DNA of 64,000 bases, from positions 3,058,501 to 3,122,500 of the forward strand of contig NZ_LT629763.1 of NCBI RefSeq assembly GCF_900105255.1. The letters are read 5' to 3'. The notes below the pieces were generated by a model that saw only the letters and a list, made by a program, of their open reading frames with translations, was not told where the DNA came from and ran no database searches. Position numbers and translations under genes: made by a program. Within the stretch, counting starts at the first letter, position 1. Every line of letters starts with the position of its first letter. Shown piece by piece: positions 9,121 through 17,335 of this stretch. This stretch comes from Halopseudomonas sabulinigri (GTDB lineage: Bacteria > Pseudomonadota > Gammaproteobacteria > Pseudomonadales > Pseudomonadaceae).

Positions 9121-10190
9121 GGCGCCTATTGCTGATGTTGTGTCTGCTGGCGCCGCTGGTGCAGGCGCAGCAAATTGATCCCAAGGTGTTCATGGCACTG
9201 GAGAGCGCGCGTACGGCGCAGCAGGCAGGCAACCTCAGCGCCGCGCAGCGCGCGCTGGATGACGCCCTGAAAAGCACCAGTGCGGGCTCGCTGGAGCAAG
9301 CCCTGGTGCAGCAGCGGCTCGGGTATCTGGCGATTGAGCGCGAAGATTACGCCGCCGCGGTGCGTTGGCTGCAGCAGGGGTTGGCGCAGGCACAGTTGAG
9401 CGCCGAGGCAACGCAACAGGATCGCCGTAATCTGGCGCAATTGCTGGTGCAGCAGGCGCGTTATCAGGAGGCGGTAACCCTGCTGGAAGCCGAAGGGGTG
9501 GGCAACTTGCCGCTGGCGACCCGCCGTCTGCTGGTGCAGGCCTACCGTGAGCTCAAGCAATACCGTAAGGCAATCCCGCTGGCCGAGCAGATCGTGCGGG
9601 CCAACCCGGCGGCGGATGATGTCTGGTATCAGTTGCTCGCGGGCATGAACTATGAGCTGCAGCGCTATGGCGACGCCATCGAGTGGTTGCAGGTGCTGGT
9701 GCGCCGTGCCCCGCAGAGCAGCGCCAACTGGCGTCAGTTGGCGAGCATGCAAAGCATGGCTGGCCAGCAGACCGAGGCCGCCGCGACCTTGCGCTTGGCG
9801 CACGAAGCCGGCGTCGGTTTGCGCAAGAGCGATCTGGATAACCTGGTCGCCCTGCACGCGCAGGCCGGTGCGCCCTGGCAGGCTGCCCGTTTGCTGGACG
9901 CGCTGATCGAGCAGCAGCTATTGCCGGCAGACCGCGAACATCAGTTGCGGCTAGCGCAGCTGTGGCAGGCTTCGCGTGATCGCGAGCAGGCGTTGCAAGC
10001 CTGGCAGCAGTTGGCGCGGCAAAGTGGTGATACGCGCTACTGGCTGCAGGTAGCTTTTCTGCAGTATCAGCAGAACGACTGGGCCGCGATGCAGACGACG
10101 CTGGGGCAGTTCCGGCCCGCTAACGCTGAACAGCGGCGCCAGGTGCAATCGCTGCGTAACGCCGCTGCTGCGGCCCAGGCCGGGCTCTGA
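9117..10190 (+). CDS. TPR-repeat protein closing the TonB2-type operon
   Basis: The 357-residue product starts with a signal peptide (RLLLMLCLLAPLVQAQ) and is almost entirely helical. Tetratricopeptide-like pairs recur from about residue 25 to 340 (for example LGYLAIEREDYAAAVRWLQQ, LKQYRKAIPLAEQIVRANP, LQRYGDAIEWLQVLVRRAP). A TPR protein ends the TonB2/TtpC gene cluster in several marine gammaproteobacteria. Its role in the complex is unknown; a periplasmic scaffold is inference. It overlaps tonB by ATGA. The following gene is convergent and there is no clear terminator in the 112-bp gap. Confidence 0.82.
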   Translation: MRRLLLMLCLLAPLVQAQQIDPKVFMALESARTAQQAGNLSAAQRALDDALKSTSAGSLEQALVQQRLGYLAIEREDYAAAVRWLQQGLAQAQLSAEATQQDRRNLAQLLVQQARYQEAVTLLEAEGVGNLPLATRRLLVQAYRELKQYRKAIPLAEQIVRANPAADDVWYQLLAGMNYELQRYGDAIEWLQVLVRRAPQSSANWRQLASMQSMAGQQTEAAATLRLAHEAGVGLRKSDLDNLVALHAQAGAPWQAARLLDALIEQQLLPADREHQLRLAQLWQASRDREQALQAWQQLARQSGDTRYWLQVAFLQYQQNDWAAMQTTLGQFRPANAEQRRQVQSLRNAAAAAQAGL

Positions 10191-10302
10191 TCTTGCCGCG
10201 ATAATGTGTTGGGCGTGGGGGCTGGCGCTTTGGTCGAGGGCCAGTTGGCAATGCTGGACGTGGCCCGTTACTCGGCAAGGCAAGTGCGGCGGGCGGTTCC
10301 GT

Positions 10303-10833
10303 TCAGTACTCGAAAATCTCAATCTGGCTGGCGCTGAGGCGGTAGCCGGCGCTGGCCAGTTCACTGTCGCTTTGCTCGACGTGCAGGGTGCCGGTCACCC
10401 AGATCGGGATGTAGGCCGCATCCAGCGCGACCCCGTCTTCACTCTGTACCAGCACAATCTGGTTGGACGGCGGCGGCGGTACGTGAATGCAGGCGCCAAA
10501 ATACGGCACCAGCAGAAACTCGGTTACACGGTTATCGTCACTTAGCGTCAGCGGCACTATGTAACCGGGCAATTTCACCTCCTGACCATCCAGCTCGGGC
10601 ACCGTTGGCGCCTGCGGCTGCTGCTGTTCGATGACCGAGCTGTTGTTGCCGGTGGCGTCCTCGCTGAGCACGTCTGCCAATTGCGACAGGTCGTGCATCG
10701 GCTGCGGCATGCCGAATTGATTGGCGCTGCCCGGGGGGATCAATGCTTCCCAGCTAAGCTCGCGGGCCGCCTGCGCGGCGGAGCTGCCGAGCAGCAGGGC
10801 GGACAGCATGAAAACAGGTATCAGGGCGCGCAC
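10303..10833 (-). CDS. DUF3299 exported protein of the zinc-linked ABC operon
   Basis: A 176-residue product with a signal peptide (MLSALLLGSSAAQAARE) and a DUF3299 body. Landmarks are LDGQEVKLPGYIVPL, VTEFLLVPYFGACIHVPPPP and the C-terminal YRLSASQIEIFEY. The GTG start at 10833 follows GAGGA. DUF3299 proteins usually accompany a LolCDE/MacB-like ABC pair and a ZrgA (DUF2796) gene, as here. The function is unknown. The conserved Cys and His in FGACIHVPPP could bind metal, which is inference. It lies 12 bp after the permease stop and is the last gene of the operon. Confidence 0.8.
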   Translation of the reverse strand: MRALIPVFMLSALLLGSSAAQAARELSWEALIPPGSANQFGMPQPMHDLSQLADVLSEDATGNNSSVIEQQQPQAPTVPELDGQEVKLPGYIVPLTLSDDNRVTEFLLVPYFGACIHVPPPPSNQIVLVQSEDGVALDAAYIPIWVTGTLHVEQSDSELASAGYRLSASQIEIFEY

Positions 10834-10845
10834 GGGATTACATCC

Positions 10846-12108
10846 TCAGGTCTTGATCGACAGGCCATCTACCAGCGCCAGGCGATAAGCGCGCCAGGCT
10901 GGGATACAGGCCAGTAACAGGCTGGCCAACAAGATGGTTGCCAAGAGTTTCAGTTCCGCCGGGCTGGGCCAGGCAAAGGGCATGAACAGGCCGTACTCTT
11001 GCTCAAGTACTGGCCTTGCCAGCCCGAGGCCAATGTACAGCAAGCCGAGGCCGAGCAATATACCCGCGGCAGCCAGGGCCATGGCCTCGAGTACCAGCAG
11101 GCTGAAAATATGCCAGGGTTTGGCGCCAACGGAGCGCAATATGGCCATTTCCCGGCGGCGCTCGTTCAGGCTGCCAAGGATGGCACTGAGCATGCCGACG
11201 AGGCCTGTCAGCACCACGCAGGCAGACACCAGCAGCAGCGCTTTTTCTGCCACGCTGAGCAGGCTCCACAGCTCCTGCAGTGCGACGCCCGGCATGATCG
11301 CCAGCAGCGGCTCGCCACTGAACTGGTTGACCTGGCGTTGCACCGCAAAGGTGTCGATGCGTCGGTTCAGCCCCACTAGCATGGCGGTGATGGCTTTGGG
11401 AGTGAGATCCAGCTCGCGTGCCTGCGCGGCGCTGACGTGGCCGGCGCCGCGCGCCGGCATGCCCTGTTGCCAGTCGACGTGCAGCGCTTCAATACCTTGC
11501 AGGCTAACGTGAATGGTGCGGTCAACCGGCGTGCCGGTCTTGGCCAGGATGCCACTGACGCGAAAGGGTTTGTCGGCATGCTCGACAAAGCTCACCGCCC
11601 CGGCGCCGTGCGCCAGCACCAGCTCGGTCCCAACCTGATAACCCAGTTCACGCGCGATGTCGGCGCCAATCACTGCGTCGTAAAGATCGTCGAAGGGCTT
11701 GCCCTGGGCGAAGCTCAGGGGGATGTCGCGGCCGAAACGAAAATGCGTGAAATAGCTCTGATCGGTGCCCATGACGCGGAAGCCGCGGTGCGAATCGCCC
11801 AGTGAAATGGGGATAGCCCACTTCACCTGGGGCAGCGTGCTGATGTCGTTGTAGCTGTCCCAGCGGATATTGTTGGTGGCGTTGCCGATGCGAAATACCG
11901 AGTACAGCAGTAACTGCACCGAGCCGGAGCGCGCGCCGACGATCAGGTCGGTACCGCTGATGGTGCTGGCAAAGCTGGCGCGGGCCTCGCTGCGCACCCG
12001 CTCGACGCTCAGCAGCAGGGTGACGCTGAGGGCAACCACCAGCACCGTGAGCAGGGCGGTGACACGGCGGTTGTTGAGGCTCTGCAGAGCCAGGCGCAGC
12101 AGATACAT
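10846..12108 (-). CDS. ABC transporter permease, FtsX/MacB type
   Basis: A 420-residue inner-membrane protein. One N-terminal transmembrane helix (VTALLTVLVVALSVTLLLSV, about 17-36) is followed by a large periplasmic domain (about 40-290). Three helices follow in the C-terminal FtsX core, including ALLLVSACVVLTGLVGMLSA, LEAMALAAAGILLGLGLLYI and LLATILLASLLLACIPAW. The motif ERRREMAILRSVGA between them is the FtsX signature. The ATG at 12108 overlaps the ATPase stop as TGATG; a GTG one codon earlier is possible. Family members move lipids, lipoproteins or drugs. The neighbours point to zinc homeostasis, as in the Vibrio zrg cluster. Confidence 0.85.
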   Translation of the reverse strand: MYLLRLALQSLNNRRVTALLTVLVVALSVTLLLSVERVRSEARASFASTISGTDLIVGARSGSVQLLLYSVFRIGNATNNIRWDSYNDISTLPQVKWAIPISLGDSHRGFRVMGTDQSYFTHFRFGRDIPLSFAQGKPFDDLYDAVIGADIARELGYQVGTELVLAHGAGAVSFVEHADKPFRVSGILAKTGTPVDRTIHVSLQGIEALHVDWQQGMPARGAGHVSAAQARELDLTPKAITAMLVGLNRRIDTFAVQRQVNQFSGEPLLAIMPGVALQELWSLLSVAEKALLLVSACVVLTGLVGMLSAILGSLNERRREMAILRSVGAKPWHIFSLLVLEAMALAAAGILLGLGLLYIGLGLARPVLEQEYGLFMPFAWPSPAELKLLATILLASLLLACIPAWRAYRLALVDGLSIKT

Positions 12109-12818
12109 CACAAGCCCTCCAGATGCGTGGCGCGGTTCAGCTCGGGCAGCGCCAGGCTGCGATCGAACAGCGGCGCCAGTGCGGTGTCGTGACTGACAAA
12201 CAGCAGGCTGCTACCGGCTTCGCTGCACTCGGCAAACAGCAGCTGCAGGAAGGCCTCGCGGCTGTCGGCATCCAGTGCCGAGGTGGGCTCGTCGGCGATC
12301 ACCAGCTCCGGGTTGCCGATCAGCGCCCGGGCAGCGGCAACCCGTTGTTGCTGGCCGATGGACAGGGCGGTGGCCGGGCGACGCAGCAAGGCCGGATCGC
12401 TCAGCCCCAGCCCGTTCAGCAAGTGTGCGGCCGCTGCCTCCAGGCTGCCGTGGCGCTGGAGCGCACGGTCTTTGCGGCGCGCCGAAAAGCGGCACGGCAG
12501 TAATACGTTGTCCTGCACCGAGAGGTAGGGCAGCAGGTTGAACATCTGGAAAATGTAACCGGTGTGCTCGGCACGAAAACGATCGCGCTGGCGTGCCGAG
12601 AGGCTGGCGAGCGATTGTCCCAGCAAGGTGACCTCGCCCTGCTGGGGCAGGTGCACGCCGCCGAGCAGGCCGAGCAGGGTTGTCTTGCCGCTGCCCGAAG
12701 GGCCTTTCAGAAACAGCCGCTCACCGGCCTGCAATCGAAAATGCACAATATCGAGCAGCACCGGCTGCTGCGGCCAGGCGAAGCGCAGCTCATTGAGCTC
12801 TAGCAGGGGGCTGGTCAT
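12108..12818 (-). CDS. ABC transporter ATP-binding protein, LolD/MacB type
   Basis: A 236-residue ATPase partner of the adjacent permease. It has Walker A (LKGPSGSGKTTLLGLL, about 35-45), the Q-loop region (GYIFQMFNLLPYLSVQDN), the signature ALSIGQQQRVAAARALI and Walker B LVIADEPTSALD, then a switch His in FVSHD. The start is ATG 12818, 40 bp after the zrgA stop. It resembles LolD in length and sequence, but the gene context with DUF2796 and DUF3299 separates it from the lipoprotein-release LolCDE system. Confidence 0.9.
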   Translation of the reverse strand: MTSPLLELNELRFAWPQQPVLLDIVHFRLQAGERLFLKGPSGSGKTTLLGLLGGVHLPQQGEVTLLGQSLASLSARQRDRFRAEHTGYIFQMFNLLPYLSVQDNVLLPCRFSARRKDRALQRHGSLEAAAAHLLNGLGLSDPALLRRPATALSIGQQQRVAAARALIGNPELVIADEPTSALDADSREAFLQLLFAECSEAGSSLLFVSHDTALAPLFDRSLALPELNRATHLEGL

Positions 12819-12857
12819 CGTACTGAAAGTCCTCGGGCGTGGGGTCGGTTCAGGATA

Positions 12858-13451
12858 TCAGTCGAACTGCACTGTGGCGCGCTCGGCAGTCAATTCGGCC
12901 CCCATCTGGCCCTTGGGGGTGATGCCTTGAAGGTTGATACGTTCCAGACCGGGATAGACGGCAAACAGTGGCAGCTCCAGGTGAGTGAGCTGGTCCGGCT
13001 CGGCGCAGTTGAAGGTATAGCTCGCCTCGATATCAGCGTGATGATGCGCAGGCTCTTCGTCGTGGTCGTGCGCGCCGTCGTGGTCATGATCCTCATGCTC
13101 ATGCTCCGCGTCGTGCTGGGTGGCGAACAGCGGGCTGTCGAGGTCGGCCGAAGCCAGGGTGCAATCGGCAGCTGCCGGGAAGCGGAACAGCTGGTCTGCC
13201 TGCTGCAGTTGCGCTTGCACCGCCTTGACCTTGGCAATGTCGTCTGGCGAATGGGCGGCATGCTCAAAGCCGAGCAAGTTCATGGCGGGGCTGTCCAGCT
13301 CCAGCTGCACCTGAGCGCCTTCGATCGCCAGATTGAGGCTGGCAACACCGTGCTCATGAGCTCCCAGGCTGGCGTGCTCATCGTGTTCGTAGGCCAGCGC
13401 ATGGAGGCTGAGTGGCAGGGCAATACTGAGAGTAAGCAGTTGGCGACGCAT
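12858..13451 (-). CDS. zrgA: ZrgA family (DUF2796) histidine-rich periplasmic zinc protein
   Basis: A 197-residue exported protein. The signal peptide ends near SLHALA and is followed by YEHDEHASLGAHEHG. A second metal-binding run at about 108-140 is made of His, Asp and Glu repeats (AEHEHEDHDHDGAHDHDE, then HHHAD). DUF2796/ZrgA belongs to the Zur-repressed zrg zinc-uptake genes of Vibrio. Here it heads an operon with an ABC pair and DUF3299 and has a Zur-like box upstream. The start ATG at 13451 follows AAGGATC; a further ATG at 13487 would add 12 residues and would overlap the Zur-like box. Confidence 0.85.
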   Translation of the reverse strand: MRRQLLTLSIALPLSLHALAYEHDEHASLGAHEHGVASLNLAIEGAQVQLELDSPAMNLLGFEHAAHSPDDIAKVKAVQAQLQQADQLFRFPAAADCTLASADLDSPLFATQHDAEHEHEDHDHDGAHDHDEEPAHHHADIEASYTFNCAEPDQLTHLELPLFAVYPGLERINLQGITPKGQMGAELTAERATVQFD

Positions 13452-13485
13452 GGATAGGATCCTTGGGTGAGGGGTAGCGGCTGCC

Positions 13486-13508
13486 ATAATGTTATCTTAT
13501 TTCATTTT
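13486..13508 (-). promoter_or_regulatory. Zur-like operator before zrgA
   Basis: The 23 bp beginning ATAATGTTATCTTATTTC agree with the gammaproteobacterial Zur consensus (GAAATGTTATA-N-TATAACATTTC) at 16 of 22 defined positions by hand alignment. The central TGTTAT and the mirrored CATT arm are kept. It lies 35 bp upstream of the preferred zrgA start, in a promoter-like AT-rich patch of otherwise GC-rich DNA. Confidence 0.65.
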
Positions 13509-13604
13509 TGTAAAGGGCCGATCTGCCGAGCGCGGCGGCCTGCTGGGCTGGTTGCTGTTGGGGGCAGGTGAGTGGGCGAGCGGCGGCTGCCGCTCGCATC
13601 GGGA

Positions 13605-14489
13605 TCAATACAGCGCCTGATACAGCTTGCGGCGATACTGGATGCTTAGCGGGTTGCCGGCGCCGAGCAGATCAAACACCTGCATCAGGGTTTTCTGGGC
13701 GATGCCGTCGGCATAACTGCGGTCGCTTTGCATCAGCGCCAACAGCCCGCCCATGGCAGTGTCGTACTCCTGCCGGCCAAGACTGATGATCGCCAGCTGG
13801 TAAGCCGCTTCGCTGTCGCTAGGGTCTTTGGCCAGGCGGTGGGTGAGCAGTTCGGCCGGGGGTAACTCGGCGGCCTGGCGCTGGAACACCAGGCGGGTGC
13901 GCAACTCGGTGATCGCCTGTTTGTGTGCATCGGGTTTGCTGATGGCGCCCAGCACCTGTTCGGCATCGTCCAGCTCGCCGGTTTCCGCCAGCGCACGAGC
14001 CAGCAACAGCAGCAGGGCGTCGCTCGATTGCTCGGCAATCGCCTGTTGCAACACCGTGATGGCCTCGGCGGCGGCCCCGGAGGCCAGCAGCTCGGTGGCA
14101 TGGGCCGCCGGGTCCATTGGCTGGGAGGGTGCGGCTGCGGTCTCTGGCATGGCGCCAATGTGCGGGACCAGCAACTCGCGAATCGCGCTTTCCGGCTGAA
14201 TGCCGGCAAAGCCTTCTACCGGCTGGCCGTCCTTGAACAGCACCACGGTGGGCAGACTGCGGATGCCAAAGCGCTCGCTCAGGGCCGCTTCTTCATCGCA
14301 ATTGACCTTGGCCAGCAGCAGCTCGCCGGCGTAGCTGTCGGCAATGGCGGTGAGCGTCGGCAGCAGAGCCTTGCACGGCGCGCACCAGTCGGCCCAGAAG
14401 TCGACCAGAACCGGCTTGTGGAAAGAATTTTCGAGCACGTAACGATCGAAGGTGTCGGTGGTGACATCAAACAGGTAGGGCGATGACAT
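13605..14489 (-). CDS. cnoX: CnoX/YbbN thioredoxin-TPR chaperone-holdase
   Basis: A 294-residue cytoplasmic protein. A thioredoxin domain (about 5-108) holds VLVDFWADWCAPCKALLP, so a complete CxxC active site is present. The C-terminal half (about 120-290) consists of tetratricopeptide-like helices. E. coli CnoX has the altered SQHC motif and no disulfide-reductase activity, whereas the version here keeps WCAPC and may also act in redox exchange. CnoX passes unfolded clients to GroEL and DnaK under chlorine stress. The start is ATG 14489. The gene stands alone, 77 bp after the neighbouring methyltransferase stop. Confidence 0.88.
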   Translation of the reverse strand: MSSPYLFDVTTDTFDRYVLENSFHKPVLVDFWADWCAPCKALLPTLTAIADSYAGELLLAKVNCDEEAALSERFGIRSLPTVVLFKDGQPVEGFAGIQPESAIRELLVPHIGAMPETAAAPSQPMDPAAHATELLASGAAAEAITVLQQAIAEQSSDALLLLLARALAETGELDDAEQVLGAISKPDAHKQAITELRTRLVFQRQAAELPPAELLTHRLAKDPSDSEAAYQLAIISLGRQEYDTAMGGLLALMQSDRSYADGIAQKTLMQVFDLLGAGNPLSIQYRRKLYQALY

Positions 14490-14566
14490 GGCGATTCCGA
14501 TACAAGGGTGGCAAGGCGCTGCGGCCTTTGGTCTGGCAGTCTTTATAGGGCGGGTGCGGGGCTAGA

Positions 14567-15235
14567 TCAAGTAGTGCCGAGTGCTGCGCCGGCGGCATAG
14601 AGGCTGACCTGGCGAAACTCCAGCGGCTCGCCAAGGTCCGGCCAGGTGCGCCCGGGTAATATCTGCTGGCGCTGGTAGGGCGGATGGTTCAGTTCGCGCA
14701 CGCGTGAATCGGCGATGAGGACGGCATCGGCGCGTTTGGCAAAGTGGTCGAGAAATGGTCGGTTCTCGGCATCGTAAAGCACATCGGCGGCGATGATCAG
14801 ATCCAGCGGGCCACTCACTGCAAAATAGTCGGCGGCGATCGCCAGCTGCATGTCGTTGAGTTTGGCGTTCAGTGCGCAGGCCAGCTGCGCGGGTTGGTCC
14901 AAGTCGCAGGCAATCACGCTCTCAGCGCCGGCCAGCTTGCAGGCCAGGGCGACTACGCCGGAGCCGGCACCAAAATCCAGCACCCGCAGGCCGCGCACCT
15001 GGTGCGGGTTGTCGAGTATCCAGCGCGCCAGCGCCAAACCGCTGCCCCAGCAAAAGCCCCAGTAAGGAGGATGTTCCAGCAGGCGACGGGTTTCTTCGTT
15101 GTCGAAAGCGCGGTCCAGATTCGCCGGGTCGAGCAGCCAGAGCTCCAGCTCTTCCAGTCCGGGCAGGCGCGCTGGCAGCAGTTGCGCGTCGCTCAGCACC
15201 TTGTTCAGTTCGGCGTTCAGGGCAGCAAGGGTCAT
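14567..15235 (-). CDS. Class I SAM-dependent methyltransferase (METTL20/ETFB-KMT-like)
   Basis: A 222-residue methyltransferase of the seven-beta-strand class. Motif I is VLDFGAGSGVVALACKLAGA (about residues 83-102). The acidic SAM-ribose position follows in VIACDLDQPA, and the post-motif region is LIIAADVLYDAENRPFL. The upstream PPYWGFCWGSGLALARWIL stretch is typical of the group of protein-lysine methyltransferases acting on ETF-beta or ribosomal protein targets. I chose ATG 15235; the open frame continues upstream but without similarity to the family. The substrate is unknown. Confidence 0.75.
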   Translation of the reverse strand: MTLAALNAELNKVLSDAQLLPARLPGLEELELWLLDPANLDRAFDNEETRRLLEHPPYWGFCWGSGLALARWILDNPHQVRGLRVLDFGAGSGVVALACKLAGAESVIACDLDQPAQLACALNAKLNDMQLAIAADYFAVSGPLDLIIAADVLYDAENRPFLDHFAKRADAVLIADSRVRELNHPPYQRQQILPGRTWPDLGEPLEFRQVSLYAAGAALGTT

Positions 15236-15297
15236 GGGGTGGTCCACAGTGGTCTCGGCGGCATTGTAACGTCGGTGACGGTCTGTCGGCAGCCCCG

Positions 15298-16203
15298 TCA
15301 GACCGGTAACTCGCTGCGCAGTCGGCTGTGCAGAAACTCGATCAAGGTGCGGGTGGCCAGCGTGGGATAGAGGTTGGGTGCGGTCAGCAGGTACAACTGG
15401 TCGCCCCAGGCGCTGACCCGCACGCGCTGGTCGAGCAGCAGGCGTATCAGCTCGCCACTGTCGAGTTCCTGCTGCACGCTGTACAGCGGCAGCAGGGCGC
15501 ATCCAATGCCGGCCAGTGCCGCGCGCTTGAGGAACAGCATGTCTTCGGTTTGCAGGCGCGGGCGCAGCGTCAGCGTGCGGGTCTGGCGGCCGTCGAACAG
15601 TTCCAGCGGCAGGCGCTGCTCGGGCAGGTTGACGCTGACCATATCAAGTTGCAGTAGATCGTCCGGCTGCTGCGGCGTGCCGTGCTGCTGCAGATAGGCA
15701 GGGCTGGCGCATAGCGCCCAGTCGACCGGCCCCAGGTCACGCGCCACCAGCGTATCGGGCGGGGTGGAGGTCACGCGAATGGCGACATCGATCTCCGCGG
15801 CGACCAGGTCGAAGATACGGTTGCTGAAGGTCAGTTGCAGGCTAACCTCTGGGTAGAGCGCGGCGAACTCCAGCAGCAAAGGTCCGACCACCTGCTGGCC
15901 CAGGGCAACCGGTACGCTGAGGCGAATATGCCCGCGCAGGTTCTGGCCAAGATCGTCAACGGTGGCCTGCAGGGCGGCGAGCTCCTGACTGATGCGCGCA
16001 GCGTGCTCGTAGAGTGCCCAGCCGATCTGCGTGGGTTCTACTCTACGCGTGGTACGCCGAAACAGCTGTACCTGCATGCTCTGCTCCAGTGCCTTGAGTC
16101 GCCGGCTGACATGCGAGCGTGAGGTACCCAGGCGTCGCGCGGCACTGCTCATGCTGCCGGCCTCTACCACGGCGCTGAGAAACTGCAGGGTTTTTATATC
16201 CAC
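15298..16203 (-). CDS. LysR family transcriptional regulator
   Basis: A 301-residue regulator. The N-terminal winged helix-turn-helix (about 1-60) reads AVVEAGSMSSAARRLGTSRS then HVSRRLKALEQ. The effector-binding domain runs from about 88 to 292. The start is GTG 16203, giving the usual VDIKTLQFL N-terminus. It is divergent from the nitronate monooxygenase/acyl-CoA synthetase pair with 130 bp between, the standard arrangement for a LysR activator and its target. The inducer is unknown. Confidence 0.88.
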   Translation of the reverse strand: MDIKTLQFLSAVVEAGSMSSAARRLGTSRSHVSRRLKALEQSMQVQLFRRTTRRVEPTQIGWALYEHAARISQELAALQATVDDLGQNLRGHIRLSVPVALGQQVVGPLLLEFAALYPEVSLQLTFSNRIFDLVAAEIDVAIRVTSTPPDTLVARDLGPVDWALCASPAYLQQHGTPQQPDDLLQLDMVSVNLPEQRLPLELFDGRQTRTLTLRPRLQTEDMLFLKRAALAGIGCALLPLYSVQQELDSGELIRLLLDQRVRVSAWGDQLYLLTAPNLYPTLATRTLIEFLHSRLRSELPV

Positions 16204-16333
16204 TGATTGTTGCCTATTTGTAAACAGTTTGGGCTTGCTGGCGGGTATTGTAGATCAATTGGTCGGCTTCTATAGTCCAAGCACTCGAACATTCTGGTGC
16301 TGTCATCGCACGACTTATCCAAGGAGAACAACA

Positions 16334-17335
16334 ATGAGTCTTCCCAGCGTTCTGCAGAATTCACTCAAACTGCCGGTTATCTGCTCCCCTCTGTTCATCA
16401 TCTCCAACCCTGATCTGGTGATTGCCCAGTGCAAGGCCGGCGTGGTCGGCTCCTTTCCGGCGCTCAATGCACGGCCGGCGGAAGAGCTGGAGGTTTGGCT
16501 CAAGCGTATTACCAGTGAGCTGGCCGACTATCAGGCGGCCAACCCGGATGCGGTGGTGGCGCCCTTCGCGGTGAACCAGATCGTGCACAGCAGCAACGAT
16601 CGCCTGCAGCACGATGTGGAAATGTGCGTGAAGTACAAGGTGCCGATCATTATTACCAGCCTGCGCGCGCCTAACGAGGTGGTCGGCCCGATTCACAGCT
16701 ACGGCGGCCTGGTGTTCCATGATGTGATCAACGTCAAACACGCCAAGAAGGCCATCGAGGCCGGGGTAGATGGCCTGATTCTGGTCTGTGCTGGCGCCGG
16801 TGGTCATGCCGGACAGCTCAGCCCGTTTGCCCTGGTGTCGGAGATTCGCGCTTTCTACGATGGCCCTATTATCCTCTCCGGCTCAATCGCCAAGGGCGAG
16901 CAAATTCTTGCCGCGCAGGCTATGGGCGCCGACCTGGCCTACATGGGCACGCGGTTTATTGCTACCCACGAAGCCAATGCCGATCAGGCCTACAAGCAGA
17001 TGCTGGTAGATACCACTGCCGATGACATCGTCTACAGCAACCTGTTTACCGGCGTGCACGGCAACTACCTCAAACCCAGTATTCAGAATGCCGGCATGGA
17101 CCCGAATGCGCTGCCCGAAGGCGACAAGAGCAGCATGAAGTTTGGCTCCGGTGGCAGTAACAAAAGCAAAGCCTGGCGCGATATCTGGGGCGCAGGGCAG
17201 GGCGTAGGCAGTATCGGCGCTATTACCTCCACCGCCGAAGCGGTCATGCAGTTGGAGCAGGAATACGCTGCCGCGCGGGCGCGGATGCAGCAGATCGCCA
17301 GCCCCTATGTTGGCAAGACCGGTGACAAGGCATGA
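16334..17335 (+). CDS. Nitronate monooxygenase family FMN protein
   Basis: A 333-residue TIM-barrel flavoprotein related to 2-nitropropane dioxygenase. The N-terminus LPVICSPLFIISNPDLVIAQ and the FMN/phosphate-binding LILVCAGAGGHAGQLSPFAL (about 147-166, including the conserved His) identify the family. Later come GPIILSGSIAKGEQIL and ADLAYMGTRFIAT. A strong AAGGAGAACAACA precedes ATG 16334, so the longer open frame was not used. It overlaps the acyl-CoA synthetase start by ATGA. Members oxidise alkyl nitronates, but several act on CoA thioesters, which would fit the neighbour; that is inference. Confidence 0.85.
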   Translation: MSLPSVLQNSLKLPVICSPLFIISNPDLVIAQCKAGVVGSFPALNARPAEELEVWLKRITSELADYQAANPDAVVAPFAVNQIVHSSNDRLQHDVEMCVKYKVPIIITSLRAPNEVVGPIHSYGGLVFHDVINVKHAKKAIEAGVDGLILVCAGAGGHAGQLSPFALVSEIRAFYDGPIILSGSIAKGEQILAAQAMGADLAYMGTRFIATHEANADQAYKQMLVDTTADDIVYSNLFTGVHGNYLKPSIQNAGMDPNALPEGDKSSMKFGSGGSNKSKAWRDIWGAGQGVGSIGAITSTAEAVMQLEQEYAAARARMQQIASPYVGKTGDKA

